Below, piece by piece: positions 21,025 to 32,964 of a stretch of DNA of 64,000 bases (positions are counted from its first letter, which is position 1; every line of letters begins with the position of its first letter). Made by a program: the position numbers and the translations under genes. Source of the DNA: Angiostrongylus vasorum (lineage: Eukaryota; Nematoda; Chromadorea; Rhabditida; Metastrongylidae); NCBI GenBank assembly GCA_018806985.1, contig JADANN010000200.1, positions 1-64,000 on the forward strand. Direction: 5' to 3'. The notes below the pieces were generated by a model. The model was given only the letters and a program-made list of their open reading frames with translations, was not told where the DNA came from and did not search any database.

Positions 21025-24000
21025 TTCTAGCGTCTATTGTTGGCCTTCATTTCTTCAACTTTTTTCTTGTCGTCGTCATTCAATGGGCATTTCTACAATA
21101 TTTTCTACTTCTTTGTCATAAATTAAAAGGTATATTTCTATTACATTTTTTTAGAAAGGACACGATAGAAGAGCTCTTCCACAACTGTAAGCCAGTGATT
21201 CAAACGTCTCAAACTGCTGTTGTTGTTTCAGTTACTTACTTATAGATGGAGAAGTTTTTTGTCTCTGTTTCACAAAGGTCACAAGACTTCCTATAGTTAG
21301 CTTAGAAAGTTAAAGACTAGAACGAAGCAAGAAAAGAAAAAACCAGTTGTTGGTTTTCTACACAGAGTTGCTTGAAATTAATTATTAACCTTCATTAATG
21401 CTTGTACATCCACATTACCACAAATTGAAGGATCTCGGTTACAGTATGGAATTGCGCCAGAACAACGGTTGGAGAATAAGATAGTTCTTCAAAAAATTGC
21501 AAGATAATATGCGAAAGTTCTCACAATGAGTCTTACCAACCATTCTCCGCACATAATCCGCACGTTTTCGGGCAATCATCGACCAAGACGGTACGCCAAA
21601 TTAGGTGCGTACACATATCCTTCTTAACCAAAGAACATTCAATGCGTGGACCTGAAGTTTTTATCCGAAATTCACAGACCGTTATTAATGTTATTCAGCA
21701 ACGCACAGAAGATTCCAAGTTTTTTGAAGCGTTTCACACCAAACGTTATTATTGAAGCCTTCTAGTACACTTGTTAGAAGCTGTTATATTGGTGTAGAAC
21801 GGCAAAAAAGGGTATGCAGCTAATTATCACTAGTTTTAGAAGATAACCTCATTCGCTTTCAAGCAAGTTCTGAAGAATGATTACATGAAGCAATGGAGAG
21901 AGCTGACTTCTGTGTACCGCAAACACTTTCGGTACACGTTTTATCAGGTGTTCTTAGAAGTTGTTTCAATTTTGCTGCTATGCACACTACTGTTTCACTC
22001 TCAGCCTCCATGACCGTTCATGGCAATTGAAGGAGGCTCATGGATTCTTATTCCTTTTTTTTGAAAGCAGTTGTGCACGAGCCTGCACTACTATGGCACT
22101 ACTACTACTTGGCTACTCTTCTCTTTTCGAGGGTATGACGACACCAGCTTTGAAAGTTGAGCATGAAAGTAATGGTCTCCGGCTTTTACGAAACGTGCAC
22201 AAATGTTATGAAGGCGTAGCAGTTTGTATTAAACCACGGTTGGGTTGATTAAACCTAACATAAAGCTCCATCGAATTATGAAACCACTTTCAGAACGAAT
22301 CGCCTTTTGTTCCATAAACTTTAGTTCATTACACAGATGTCCCGTCTTGCCCAATTGCTAATTTGTCCTCGTTCTGGAATAACAAGACCTCCTATCTGTC
22401 CGAGGTCTTGAAAACGCTAGCAGATTTGTCTGAAAACAGTTCACGCTCCACAATCTAACTGTCGGTGTTCTACCCCGGCTTTTTCCAAGACTCCGGAGAG
22501 AATCTCACCAGCCTTCAACGACATTCGTGATATGGACGAAAAATCCTCAAGGAGCAGGCCAAGCTAGACGCAAAAAGTCCGAAGAATCTTGTGAAAGGTG
22601 GATGCGAAAAAATGAAGCGAGTGCAGGGAGTACTTAAATCAACACAATTCTTCCACTTTTTTCACTACTTTCCTTCACTATTTTCTTAGGTCTTTTTATT
22701 GACTTGAAATAGTAGTACTGTTTTCATGCTGTTGGCAACACGTGATGATATTGAATCGGAAATTTTCCTGCACTCGACCATAAGCCCTTCGTTATTTCGA
22801 ATAGAATCTACAAAACTAGATTTCAAATTCATTTCTGCAAGATTTGCTCCCTCTGCTACAGAGCGATGCACGACCACCATTTCATATCCTATAATAAGGA
22901 TGTAAATATAATATAAAGAAGCCAGCTATCATAAATTGCGCTTTGTTACTTACAACTTCTTCTAGAGCTTGCTTTGTCCTCGTAAAGGAAAATTTTGAAC
23001 AACCAGTTACCATGCATTGTTCTCCGTCATGTCTATGCAATCACCCTTGAAAAATGTCTAAATTTTCTATGGGATTACCTTACACGGTAAAGAAAGCTAG
23101 AAAAAACAAATCGTTTTCACTGAAAGAAATCTTCTAATTCTCATAGCTTTTTGAAACCTGCAGTATTTTCTGAGAAGTTGGAAATTTTCGTAAGACACGC
23201 TGTTTGTTCTCACATTTATAAGCAGGTATGATACAACAATATCTACAAGTTTTAGGGCAAGGACTAATTGCATGATCCACCAAATCTGAATCCACAGCTT
23301 TTGTAGTTGGATTCTAAAAAATGCTTTCTAATTAAATGCTTCAATCACCCGTCGTCTTGAACAATAGGAAGGTTCCAACACATTTTCCACTCAGCTGTTA
23401 ACGAGGTTTCTAATATCGTGTCCAGGCTTCTTCGAAAGAGACACGTTCCACGAACTTGTGCTTTATTTGTTGCTGGTATCCGGAGTGATTTTTCGAAGTA
23501 TTTCCTAACCTAAGTAACTTTGCTTATTAATGATACTGTGCCGTGTATTGAAGTCCGACTCCAAGGAAAACCCGTGGTCAACGATGAGTCAATAAATTAT
23601 GGTGGGGAGATTTTGTTAGTGTTCAAAAAGTGTAGAGTGGCTCTTTTTTCGCTGAGCCATCCTTCCTCACAAAAAAGATTCTGTTTCGGAGAACTAATAA
23701 CTTTAGCTATATGCGATTCAGATTACAACGCGCTTAAGTCCTGTGCAGAAGAAATAGAGACATTAGAGCCTATTTATCAAATGCTTCTATTATGACTATA
23801 TTTTATTTGACTAATACGGTTAAAGTGGAGCCATCGCATTGCCGGGCCATTAAAAAAGCTTATCGAGAAGTTTGGGACGAATTAGAAGGATAGAATATCT
23901 ACAGTGACCTCTCAAAACGGTAAATTCGAATAATCTCTCTGCTTTGCCGTTTCACAGCACTCGGCAAGTATTAATGTGAAATCATCGAACACTGACCGAA

Positions 24001-24880
24001 TCCCTCAATCAAGCTTTCAATTCCTATAGAAGGAGGTCGACGAAAGAGAACTGGTGCAGAAAACTATTAAGATATCAATAGCTTTCTGTGATTGTTCGCC
24101 GTTATGGTTTCCTGGTCCTTCTAGTGTTCGGAATGAAGATTCACTGTGAGTTTGGTAGAATGAAGTAGACATACCAGAGCAGAGGAATTTTCTGGTTGTG
24201 ATTGGCCTAAATAGAACATTAAATGAAATAGGCATCCAGTATTAAGTTTGATAGCACCGATCTGATATTAGATCAGCCCTATTGTAAAGCTGTCGTTTAT
24301 ACTTCACAGCCAATGCAAACCAACTGTATAAATGCTTGTTCTCAGAGAACCTATACAATCAAAAGCGTACAAATACAATCAGCTACTTCATCATACCTGA
24401 AAGCACTTCACGTCTCGATCCGTGTCATCGTTTCGTTTTACTGCTCTCGGGAACAAGACATGACATTGATCCTCTGATAGTATGTCATTGCAATTCACTG
24501 CTTCTTTTGAGAACTGAAGTGAAATGCATGTAATCACTTTTTAGTTCGCGTAGCCTTTGATGTTTATGTAATTGTTGTAACTCACTAAATTTTTTTAAAA
24601 CGATACGGGTTAAAAAAAGTGTAACATAGTGAAGAAAACTGCCAGACTCCCAGTCATTTCGGTTTACTCTTGCACTTGTAGCAAGACATTTCAATCATAT
24701 AAACCTCATAAATAAAGACATATTGAATCGAATAGATGTAGATTGCAAATAAATTAACTCAAAAGCAAAAAAACCCACTAACTCACAACTCCCTCTGAAC
24801 AGGTGGTAGGAGTCCACCAACGGAAAGTAGCATTATGAAGTAGACCACTTCACATGTGTTCTTTCTTTGATAAGCTTACA
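21025..24880. other. Long stretch without recognised genes
   Basis: Nearly 4 kb of AT-rich DNA. I find no protein family, RNA gene or clear transposon. The open frame at 21961-22248 (95 codons) has no recognisable motif. A short dispersed repeat lies at 22525-22620 ('aaatcctcaaggagcagg'). Undetected short exons are possible. Confidence 0.45.
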
Positions 24881-24884
24881 TGAG

Positions 24885-25275
24885 ATTGGTAATAAATTTT
24901 TATTCGGCTAACGTTTCGACGTCTTCATTTTTTTCAGAGTCGATGATGTGAATGGATGCTCCACAGTAGTTCGTCCTCGCAATGTGGTGCCTTCGTCTTC
25001 TTATCGAGTCGCATCTTCTTCAGTAGAGCACCGGTCGAATGAGGCAACCATACACGGCGATGCTCTTTCATAAGTGAGGGTGAGGTTGTCTCACTCGGTC
25101 CTCCACTGAAGAAGATGACTCGATACGAGGACGAAAATGCTACATCGAGAAGACGAACAACACGAACAATTGTGGAACATTGACTTGGAACATCGGCTCT
25201 GATGAAGGCGAAGACGTGGAAACGTTAGCCAAATGAAGATTGTTCATGAACCTCCTGTAAGCTTATCAAAGGAAG
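24885..25275. mobile_element. Short fold-back element
   Basis: Inverted arms of nearly 200 bp meet near 25065. Outer ends are 'gataagcttacatgagat' and, inverted, 'cctgtaagcttatc'. Each arm carries the hammerhead-like core; the right one is clean (25204-25230: CTGATGA, A, GGCG-AAGA-CGTG, GAAAC). Inner parts share 'gtcctcgcaatgtggtg' and related text. Same terminal family as 6.54-9.29 kb. Confidence 0.75.
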
Positions 25276-25504
25276 AATAGATCTTTATAGCGAGGTTAAA
25301 GGAAAGCTGGTTTTGAAACACGTACCACATCATAGCAAATCGAAGGTTTTGCCTGAGCGATGTCGATGTTGCCGCAAAAATTCTGCACAAAATCGGGCCA
25401 TCGCCTCCTTCGTGCAAGATTTGGTTTCTAGCAGAAAGGAGAAAAAGCCGCTAGATTTAAAATGTAAAGTCTCAAAAACCATCAATAAACTGTGATCAGT
25501 TAAG

Positions 25505-26960
25505 GCCATTAGTAGTTTCTTGATAAGACGCCGTTGTCGATAACATCGACGAGGAATGCGATCGGCTCATTCACCATCTTTGCGCCAGCGCTATGAAAGC
25601 AGAGTTCGAACCCCATCAAGAGACGTCTGTCCCCAGAAACGCCCGGGTCTGGTCGATGCGCCAACGTGAAATCGTACGATCCACAAGCAACCACTAACTG
25701 GCGTCTGACCTTTGCAAAACAATGAGGCGAAAACGAAGATCTTAAATCGAGAAGAGCAACAGCAATGACCGAATCTGCGGAGGTTAGGAAGATCATTCGC
25801 GAAATTCATTGACGCTTCGTCATTTACAAGGCCACCATGACCGCATTCCGACGCTTAGATGGAGCAGTTCCAGCTTCGATAAAGGCAATGTGGGAAATAA
25901 TTCATGACCAATTAGGACGTCCCTATTTATTTGTAAAGATTCGTCGTGAGCTGTATACTAATTTTACAATCAATATAACAAACAGATAACAAGACATTCT
26001 ATAACGCGTCAGTGTAAAAGGAAGAGTCCGCCCATGCGATAACAGCTCACTAAAGTTATTTACCCTTTAGAATGTCATGTGAAGATTAGAATGGGAAAGC
26101 ATAGCAGTATAAACGGATGTTCAACAATTACACCTTTTTTCCCTTCGCTGATAGCATCGCTCTTATAATACCAAGCATTAATCAGACGGAAGCAATGCTT
26201 GTTGGCTTTAGTAAAACAAGATTGGTCTTCGATTAAATCCTACAAAAACGTTTTTTTTTATGAAGAAAGGATTTCTGTGTCGTACTACACTCACGCTCAA
26301 CAGCATGATTATCTCCAAATGCTCCAGGTACCTCTATCTAAGTTGGAAATTGAACACGATGGTCCGGTGTTGAGCAAGAAGAAGCGAACCGCCTGGGGAA
26401 TTTCCATGACCATCGAGGGCATAGTGAAGATAAGTAAGAATGCTCCACTGCCTACCCACTTTCCGATTACACGATTCTTCTTGCCTTGGTGTGTGTGTCA
26501 GAAATCTGGTTGTTTCATAAGCAGAATGAAAGATCAGTTAGCGTTATGGAACGCGCAATCGAGAGGACAATGGCAGAAGTATGTCACATCACGCAAGTGA
26601 GAGGAGGGATCTAAAGCTCTGACATACGTGAAGAATCAAAAGTTAAAGACGCCGTTCGCTAAGATATCGAAAATCAGGTGGACCAGACACCTAGTGTATC
26701 TGAACGATAACCCATGCATGGGAGTCGTTAGCTACTGGATTACTCGGCATGTCAAACGCTCAGCAGGAGGACCACGGATGCGGTGGTCAGAATTCTTCGT
26801 AGGTCGTCACGGAAACCCTTGAACAAAGATACGATGCTTATCGTATTCCTACAGGAGGAATAACACACTGCACTTTGCATGCGACAAGGAAAAACAGAAA
26901 AATTCAACTCCGTCTGCCCTAAGCACTCTAAAATAACTTGCTTCTGTTGGCCAACCTTAA
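25505..26960 (+). pseudogene. RTE-type retrotransposon remnant, RT core deleted
   Basis: Plus strand. 25560-25925 encodes the linker between endonuclease and reverse transcriptase of an RTE (Bov-B/RTE clade) ORF, in broken frames: LSPETPGSGRCANV, SRRATAMTESAEVRKIIRE, IYKATMTAFRRLDGAVPA. 26340-26830 encodes the C-terminal end: KLEIEHDGPVLSKKKRTAWG and later ISKIRWTRHLVYLNDNP then MRWSEFF. The RT catalytic core between them is absent, so this is an internally deleted, dead copy. Confidence 0.75.
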
Positions 26961-27124
26961 CGTTTCGCTGAGTACTCAACTCCATTAACCACCAAAAAGG
27001 AGTTTAAATAGGTTGTTGGTCTGCACAGTGACTTGCAAAAACCCATCAGTGCATGAAGCAGGTGTTACTTATACTCTCAGACAATTCTGATAGAATTTGT
27101 AGAGCTTGTTGGATTGGGGGGACT

Positions 27125-27220
27125 TGGTTAGTTCAGGAAAGGAGCGGGGAACGAACCAAAGCACACCTTTTTATTGTTTTGCAGCTATTAACCATTACGC
27201 TTCACACACTTTGAAGGCAT
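27125..27220 (-). mobile_element. tRNA-like SINE head
   Basis: On the minus strand an A-box-like 'agcgtaatggttaatagc' is followed about 30 bp later by a B-box-like 'tttggttcgttcccc'. This resembles the pol III head of a tRNA-derived SINE. No acceptor-stem pairing consistent with a working tRNA is seen. Confidence 0.4.
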
Positions 27221-28460
27221 TAATAGTTTTCAAATATATATTGGCTGTTTAAAAACTCCAGGGAACTGGTGTTTAACTGAATGCCGAATTTTCCCTCTTC
27301 ACTACCGCTCGGAAAATCTTAACAAGCAGTTTCTTCTTGATGTGAGATCATACTGAACGAAATCAGTTGACGTTCGCGAGATAAATGTTTAGAATTCAGC
27401 TAAAAGAAAGAACTCATATTGAGTAGATGGCCACTTGAATTGATAGCCTCACCTTTCTTTTCGATCCGACGATCGTTGTACAGTTCAAATTCGTCGTCTC
27501 CTCGACCACAGCGACACATATAAGTATCACAGAAGTCAAGAAGCTGAGCATTCTGAAAGCTTCCTATGGCTCTTGTGAAAATATATGCTATTAAGAGTCG
27601 AAACACTAAGGTGATGGAACATCTGTTTGTCCCACTTTTATACAGTAATTCGCGGATCGGAAAGTTTGTCAATGTCGAAACTAACAGCTGAACACTTCGT
27701 TACCTCATATATCAAATGCATAGCATAGTTAGTTTATATCGACAGCTGTTGAAGACTCGTAAAAAAAGTATTACTGAGTTTAGTATAATACTTGTTAGAG
27801 AAGAATTCTTCTGCTTTCCTTTCCGTTACTCACAACGGTTTGTTTTTCGAATTGCAGAGTAGCACTCATTGTTAGTACACTGTAGTAATGATTTTGTTCA
27901 TAGTAGTCTTCAGCAAAATTTTTAAGAGACCACTTTGCTGAGTGTCAACCCAGTTAAAACATTGACAGATCGGTTTTTGTCGTGCTCAAAATTTTCAAGT
28001 AAACAAGGTCAACTTTTTCACGACGATGCTGACTTCTAGTTAATAGACGACAATTTCTCGATAACTGGGATACTTCAGAGCCAGGAATCTTACAGAAACC
28101 TACAGAAATTTATTCTTTTAGCCCAGAGACGTATGAAATCTTTATAAATTATTTGCTTAATTTTCGAACTTGTTTAGAAGCAAAATTCTCGAGAAGTTGA
28201 GAACGAAACTCAAATTTCCGAAACTTCCAAAGTAACAGTGAAGGTCCTTAAACACAGGCAATACATTGGAAAACAATATCTCTTTTTCCCATGAAAAGTC
28301 TTTCCTATTTAAAACTGTTTTGCTTTTCGCTGTGTGTTAGCTAACACAGTACCGACTGTTGCAGCGTGGATTATCCGTTCAAAAAACGAATTATTATCAA
28401 CAGATAGTCATATCAACAAGAACCGCTCTATACAAAAGAGCATCCCCTCATTCGTGAGGT
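27220..28460. other. No recognisable gene
   Basis: A minus-strand frame of 90 codons (27672-27400) has a possible hydrophobic segment (LVFRLLIAYIF) and then CDTYMCRCGRGDDEFELYND. I do not recognise it and cannot extend it by splicing. The rest shows nothing I can name. Confidence 0.35.
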
Positions 28461-28464
28461 ATTC

Positions 28465-28625
28465 ACTGAAGAAAATTCGTCTAGGTAGAAGTACAAAGAC
28501 GCCACATCGAGATGACGAATAGCTGTAGACCATCGACTCGGATCACCCGCTCTGATGAAGACGAAGACGTCGAAACGTTAAACTAATAAATCTGTGTATC
28601 AACTTCCTGTAAGCTCAAAAACTTA
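28465..28625 (+). repeat. Single arm of the fold-back family
   Basis: Right-arm sequence only. 'gccacatcgagatgacgaa' is followed by the hammerhead-like core at 28552-28577 (CTGATGA, A, GACG-AAGA-CGTC, GAAAC) and 'cttcctgtaagctc'. No matching inverted arm is seen upstream. Confidence 0.6.
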
Positions 28626-28639
28626 AACACATTTTGAAT

Positions 28640-30130
28640 CTATCCTACTTAGTTGATTTTTGCTGTTTACAATACGACTAGCAATGGAGAAAAAAAAACG
28701 AACGGTAGATTTTATCGGCTCTACAAAACTACGATTTTGTCCTAGTGGAATGTGGACACCTCCTAGGTGCCAGAACTCTATATATCCCATCCTTTTAATC
28801 TGAAATGAATAAAATTTGTGCTGAACTGAAACCAACCGGTTTAAACCCAGAAGAAGCCACTATTTTACAGCACAGGTACTGGAATCAACACGTATCGTTG
28901 TGCACGTCTTAAATTTTAATGTGGCTGTCAATTTGCTAACGCCATAAAACTAGCGAGAATTTTTGTTTCACTCTCAAAAAAGCAAAAGCACCAAAACTTT
29001 GTTCATTTAGGCGACCGATGTAGAACAACAAACCAATGAACTTTTGATAGAAATCGATTTGATAAGAGTGCGGTTAAACCAACTTCTTTTGAAACTTTTA
29101 TCGCAACCAACTTAACACGTAAAACTTTTATCCTCACGAGAATTTTTTTCTAATCCGAACGGGTCACGAATCGCTCACCATGCGCGTCATAAATGCATAG
29201 CGCAACGAAGTGTTCAGCTGTTCTTATTTTCTTTCTTTTTTGCTTGTTATTTTACTATATACAAGCCGAATAGGCAGCTGTTTAATCATCACTGTTTAAT
29301 AGACCCAGCTCCTACTAATAATCTACTTCTCGGAAATGAAACAGGAAGGTTTACGACCGACCTGTGATATTTGAGGGGAACCTAATTCTGTACCCAACAG
29401 CTAACGTCCCAGGCAATTTCTAGACAAAGCTGCAGCACTGGAACGTTAACTGAAGCAAGGATTCACAGTTATGAGGTCGTGATGACTGCATAATACTAAG
29501 CAAAAAGATTCATTGAGAGGTGCGATCACTAAAAACTACTACTTCAGTGGCCGGGATCAATAAATCCGAAAGGGAACCGTCTTCTTGGGGGGATTACACC
29601 CACTTACTCATAACGGCCACTGTGAAAGCAAAGAAATTATAATGCCAGAGTCTGTTGAAACTTATAAGTCCACAGACTTTTATCCAGCTGTCTACATTTC
29701 TTCAACTACTTTAATAGTTATTTGCTGACGAAATCCCCATAAAAAATGTAGGCAATGCAGTGCCTTTCGAGGATTCATCATCTCCACAGAATTAGAAATT
29801 TGGTGTGAAGAAATACTTGAAGTTCTACCTTGGTGGAGAACATTTTTTCAATTTTATAGTTTTCAATTCAGTTGAAATAATGCCTGGAAGTCCCACTCTC
29901 CTTAAAAAACCTAGTAGCAGACTGATAAGCTTCGTCGCAGTCCCCCCATTTCAGCCAACTGCTTGTGATCACGAAACGAATACATTTCGTGCGTTTCTCA
30001 GAGCTACAGACGAAAAATCGTTCCAAGCTAAGAGCAGAAATGTTTGTCATCGCTAAATACAATGCTAGCCTTTTACGGTTCTTTATGAAGACCGTCAAGA
30101 GTCTCAACTATTCAAAGAACTTGCTTACCG
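28640..30130. other. No recognisable gene
   Basis: AT-rich. Overlapping open frames of about 80-95 codons near 29.8-30.25 kb on both strands show no motif. Nothing else supported. Confidence 0.4.
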
Positions 30131-30139
30131 AAAGCCGCC

Positions 30140-30846
30140 GTTCAGGTGTTCTGCTCGCTAACATATGTCTCTCGCAGCAGGATCATGACTGTCGCTTCAA
30201 AATCATCATTCTTATGCTTGCCTTATGTGTACCTAGAGGAGCGCTTTGTTGAATTTTAATGTTCATCACCGCATGTTTTCAAACAGATGAGGTATGTCGT
30301 ACGTAAACTCGTGCAATCTCTGTCTCTGCCTTTAGTCTAAAAGCTCTCTTTTCAATAGATATTCACAGAAGCTATTCCGAACTAACTGACGACTTGAAGT
30401 GCAAGATGGATTTTTTTAAAAGTGCCACAGAGCTCTCTAGACTACTGTTCTTTAGGCACATCTTAATAGCGGTGCTTGTTTCTTTTAAAGTGAAGGGCGA
30501 CCACCAAAAACTTTTTCCTATTTTTGGATTCGGATAGCATTGTCTTGCACCCTAACCTTTCCACCTGAACAAATCTTTAGTTGTTTTTGTTGTTTAGTAG
30601 CCACCTGAAATGGCCATTTGCCGTCCCAAGTTTAGTGAATCCTTTCTCTCCACCTTGTCTGTGTAAACGCTTGTAGGTGCTTGGTACATATTTCGGACAA
30701 GCGCTTTTTTTCATGCTTGAGGGATGAGAAGAGAGGTTGCCCACTATAGTGATGTTATTGCTTGCCTTTTGATACCTTTTTCGATATAATCAACACTATG
30801 TGCTTGTGATGTAGCCAGGTGTGTGTGCGTGCGTGCGTGTGCGTGC

Positions 30847-30906
<60 letters not shown>

Positions 30907-31215
30907 GAACGTTTATAAACTGAAGCCACTTTGCTCCAGACTTTTCTTGCGTGAACTTTCATGCATTTCGACTGTTTATTCAACAATTCAGGACATTTAT
31001 CCATTTACTCTTATGTAAAGCTGATGGCGAAACGACCATAGATTAAAGCATCTCTATCGAAAACAGGAGCTTCCACGTTAAACATAAACACAATGGCAAG
31101 CCTTGGTACCAATCGCTTTCCCATTGCAACTCTCCGATTTCCCAGTAATAAATATCTCCCGGACTACTTGAAGACTAAACAGCTAAGACACTATTTAACG
31201 AGGGTAATATTTTTT
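30140..31215 (-). pseudogene. Penelope-like element remnant, copy C
   Basis: Minus strand. Near 31004-30930 it reads MDKCPELLNKQSK, the counterpart of MDKFFELLNEQSANI that follows the RT catalytic box in copy E. 31075-31200 matches RT sequence ('aatggcaagccttggtacc'). 30260-30740 is collinear with copy D (62.85-63.34 kb), e.g. 'tttagtagccacctgaaa' versus 'tttagtagccatttgaaa'. Interrupted by a GT microsatellite. Confidence 0.65.
30818..30906 (+). repeat. (GT)n microsatellite
   Basis: GTGTGTGCGTGC then a long GT run with single 'at' and 'cg' interruptions. It lies within Penelope copy C. Confidence 0.95.
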
Positions 31216-31344
31216 ACTATTATTTCTAGTATATTCCTTTTGTAATAGTTGATTTCATTCATTTTTTTGGTTTTTGCTACAACTACATTGTATGCACCAG
31301 TCATTCAACCTGTCGAAGTTATAAACAGTGTTAACTTTCTATTT

Positions 31345-31430
31345 GATGCCTAACCGCGTTCGTTACCCACCGCAGACACCTGCGGTCTGGAGTTTTGCAA
31401 ATATCTCAGTGTCATTGTGGTCACAAACAG
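31345..31430. repeat. Hairpin repeat fragment, copy H5
   Basis: One partial arm: 'cgttcgttacccaccgcag', 'cacctgcggtctggagtt', 'ttgcaaatatctcagtgtc'. It matches the right arm of H6 and H7 but lacks the rest. Confidence 0.65.
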
Positions 31431-31839
31431 TTTTAGAAAAACTGTGCAAATAAACTTTTTTTTTACCAAAATGTGACGTTCTTCACAACGCTCGAACGAG
31501 CTGAACTCAATAAGTGGATCTAGTACAGAGACGACTGAACGTGAAATGTATTGTTGTTCATTTTCATCGTAAGGTAAGGCAAGGTTGATAAAACGGAATA
31601 TATATTGATTAGTCATGCCTAACTTGAACGGGGCTCAGATTTTAAAATTTAAGAGTTGTTCTCGGCAGTGGAGTGATGATGTCGCTCGTTCTCAGGTCGG
31701 TTTATGCTTGAGTTCAACGTGATTCCAGGTGATCAACGATTGGATATTGTGTGAGTTCGGCAATGACTTATGAAATTTTCGTCTTCTACACTCATTTAAA
31801 TCTTGGATGCTGGTTCGGATTCCTTTTCCCTAGAGGTCC

Positions 31840-32960
31840 GAGGCAGCCACTCTACCGGTATTCACGACAGGCGTATATCGGCTATGGCCTGATGGCGAAT
31901 AGGAGTTAATCGCGGAACAAACCGACCATTGCTTCCCTGAAAAGCAGATGGATCCAGGGCATGGACTCACCTGATTCTGCCACACCGATTTTACGCCTAC
32001 CTTCCGTATTTACAAAGAATTATTCATGTGTGCTTGCGTGGCTGTGTTCTCGTTTATGAGGATTGCATTTTACGAGATAATTCGGGAAAAACCTGCAACC
32101 AAGCAACAGGGAAGTGTATGGAAGGCGATTAGTAGTCGTCTCCAACAAATAAGCTCCAAGTCTATATTGCGAGAGACGGGCAATCTACCCATGGGTATAC
32201 CCAGCCCCCAAGTTCGAACAGCGGGTTATTCATGGGTATCGAAAAATTTAACACGCTGAAACAAAACGGCTCATTCTCCTGACCTCGAACGTGATCCCGA
32301 TTTGGCAGCGTTGGGCAGGACGAGTACGGAGAGACTCAGGGACATTCTAAGATGCCTAAATCGCAAAGGGCTAAGGTGACGATCTCTACGCACAATGCAC
32401 GGACACTTGCACATAAGTTCTCAATAGAATACTTGCTCATGTAGGCAAGAATGAAAGCCACCCACTCAATGTCGCCTTTGACACCGGTGAAGAGCTGTTT
32501 CTTGGAACATACGACAGTAGGGGAGTAGACAGGGTCGGCGTTCTCTCAACAGGGGGTTCTTCCATGAACGTCGACTCATCCCAACAACGAACAGTACGAA
32601 TCGGACATTTGCAATTGAAGAGATGTGGATCAATACTAGCTTTGACAATCTTCCTCGTTTACGCACCGACAACAAGCTCTGACGAAGAGGAAGAAGAGGA
32701 GTCTTATTTAGGCTTGGAAAATTTTTACAGAGAAAACCATACATTCTTCAAGGTCGTCATTGGATATTTTAACGCTAAGGTTGGACTCATAAGAACATCT
32801 GAAGAACGCCACATTGAGACCCCACGGATTAGAATGGAACCGAAACGGTGAGCGGCTATCTAATCATGATGACCAAGACAATCCATGGTAACTCGCAATT
32901 CCAGAAGCCCCACCGTCGACGCTGGACGTGGGAGCCTCCCAATAGAGAGAGCCACAACGA
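31840..32960 (+). pseudogene. RTE endonuclease-only fragment, copy 1
   Basis: Plus-strand, frameshifted apurinic/apyrimidinic-type endonuclease of an RTE element. Remnants include a THNARTLAHK block near 32390, near the N-terminal catalytic Asn, and a stretch about 32635-32850 with FLVYAPTTSSDEEEEEE and GYFNAKVG. Compare [13 protein letters not shown] and [11 protein letters not shown] in the second copy at 57.9-58.3 kb. It stops at 'gaaattgaccacc' (32958-32970), exactly where the second copy stops. Confidence 0.75.
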
Positions 32961-32964
32961 AATT

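Noticed and set aside
21961..22248. 95-codon frame as a possible small secreted protein
   Set aside because: No signal peptide pattern, motif or splice partner that I can defend.
27400..27672. 90-codon minus-strand frame with Cys-rich segment
   Set aside because: No family recognised and no supported neighbours; kept only as a remark in the non-genic stretch.
30744..31004. His-Thr repeat frame on the minus strand
   Set aside because: Translation of the GT microsatellite inside a Penelope remnant; only the DKCPELLNKQSK part is meaningful, as decayed RT.
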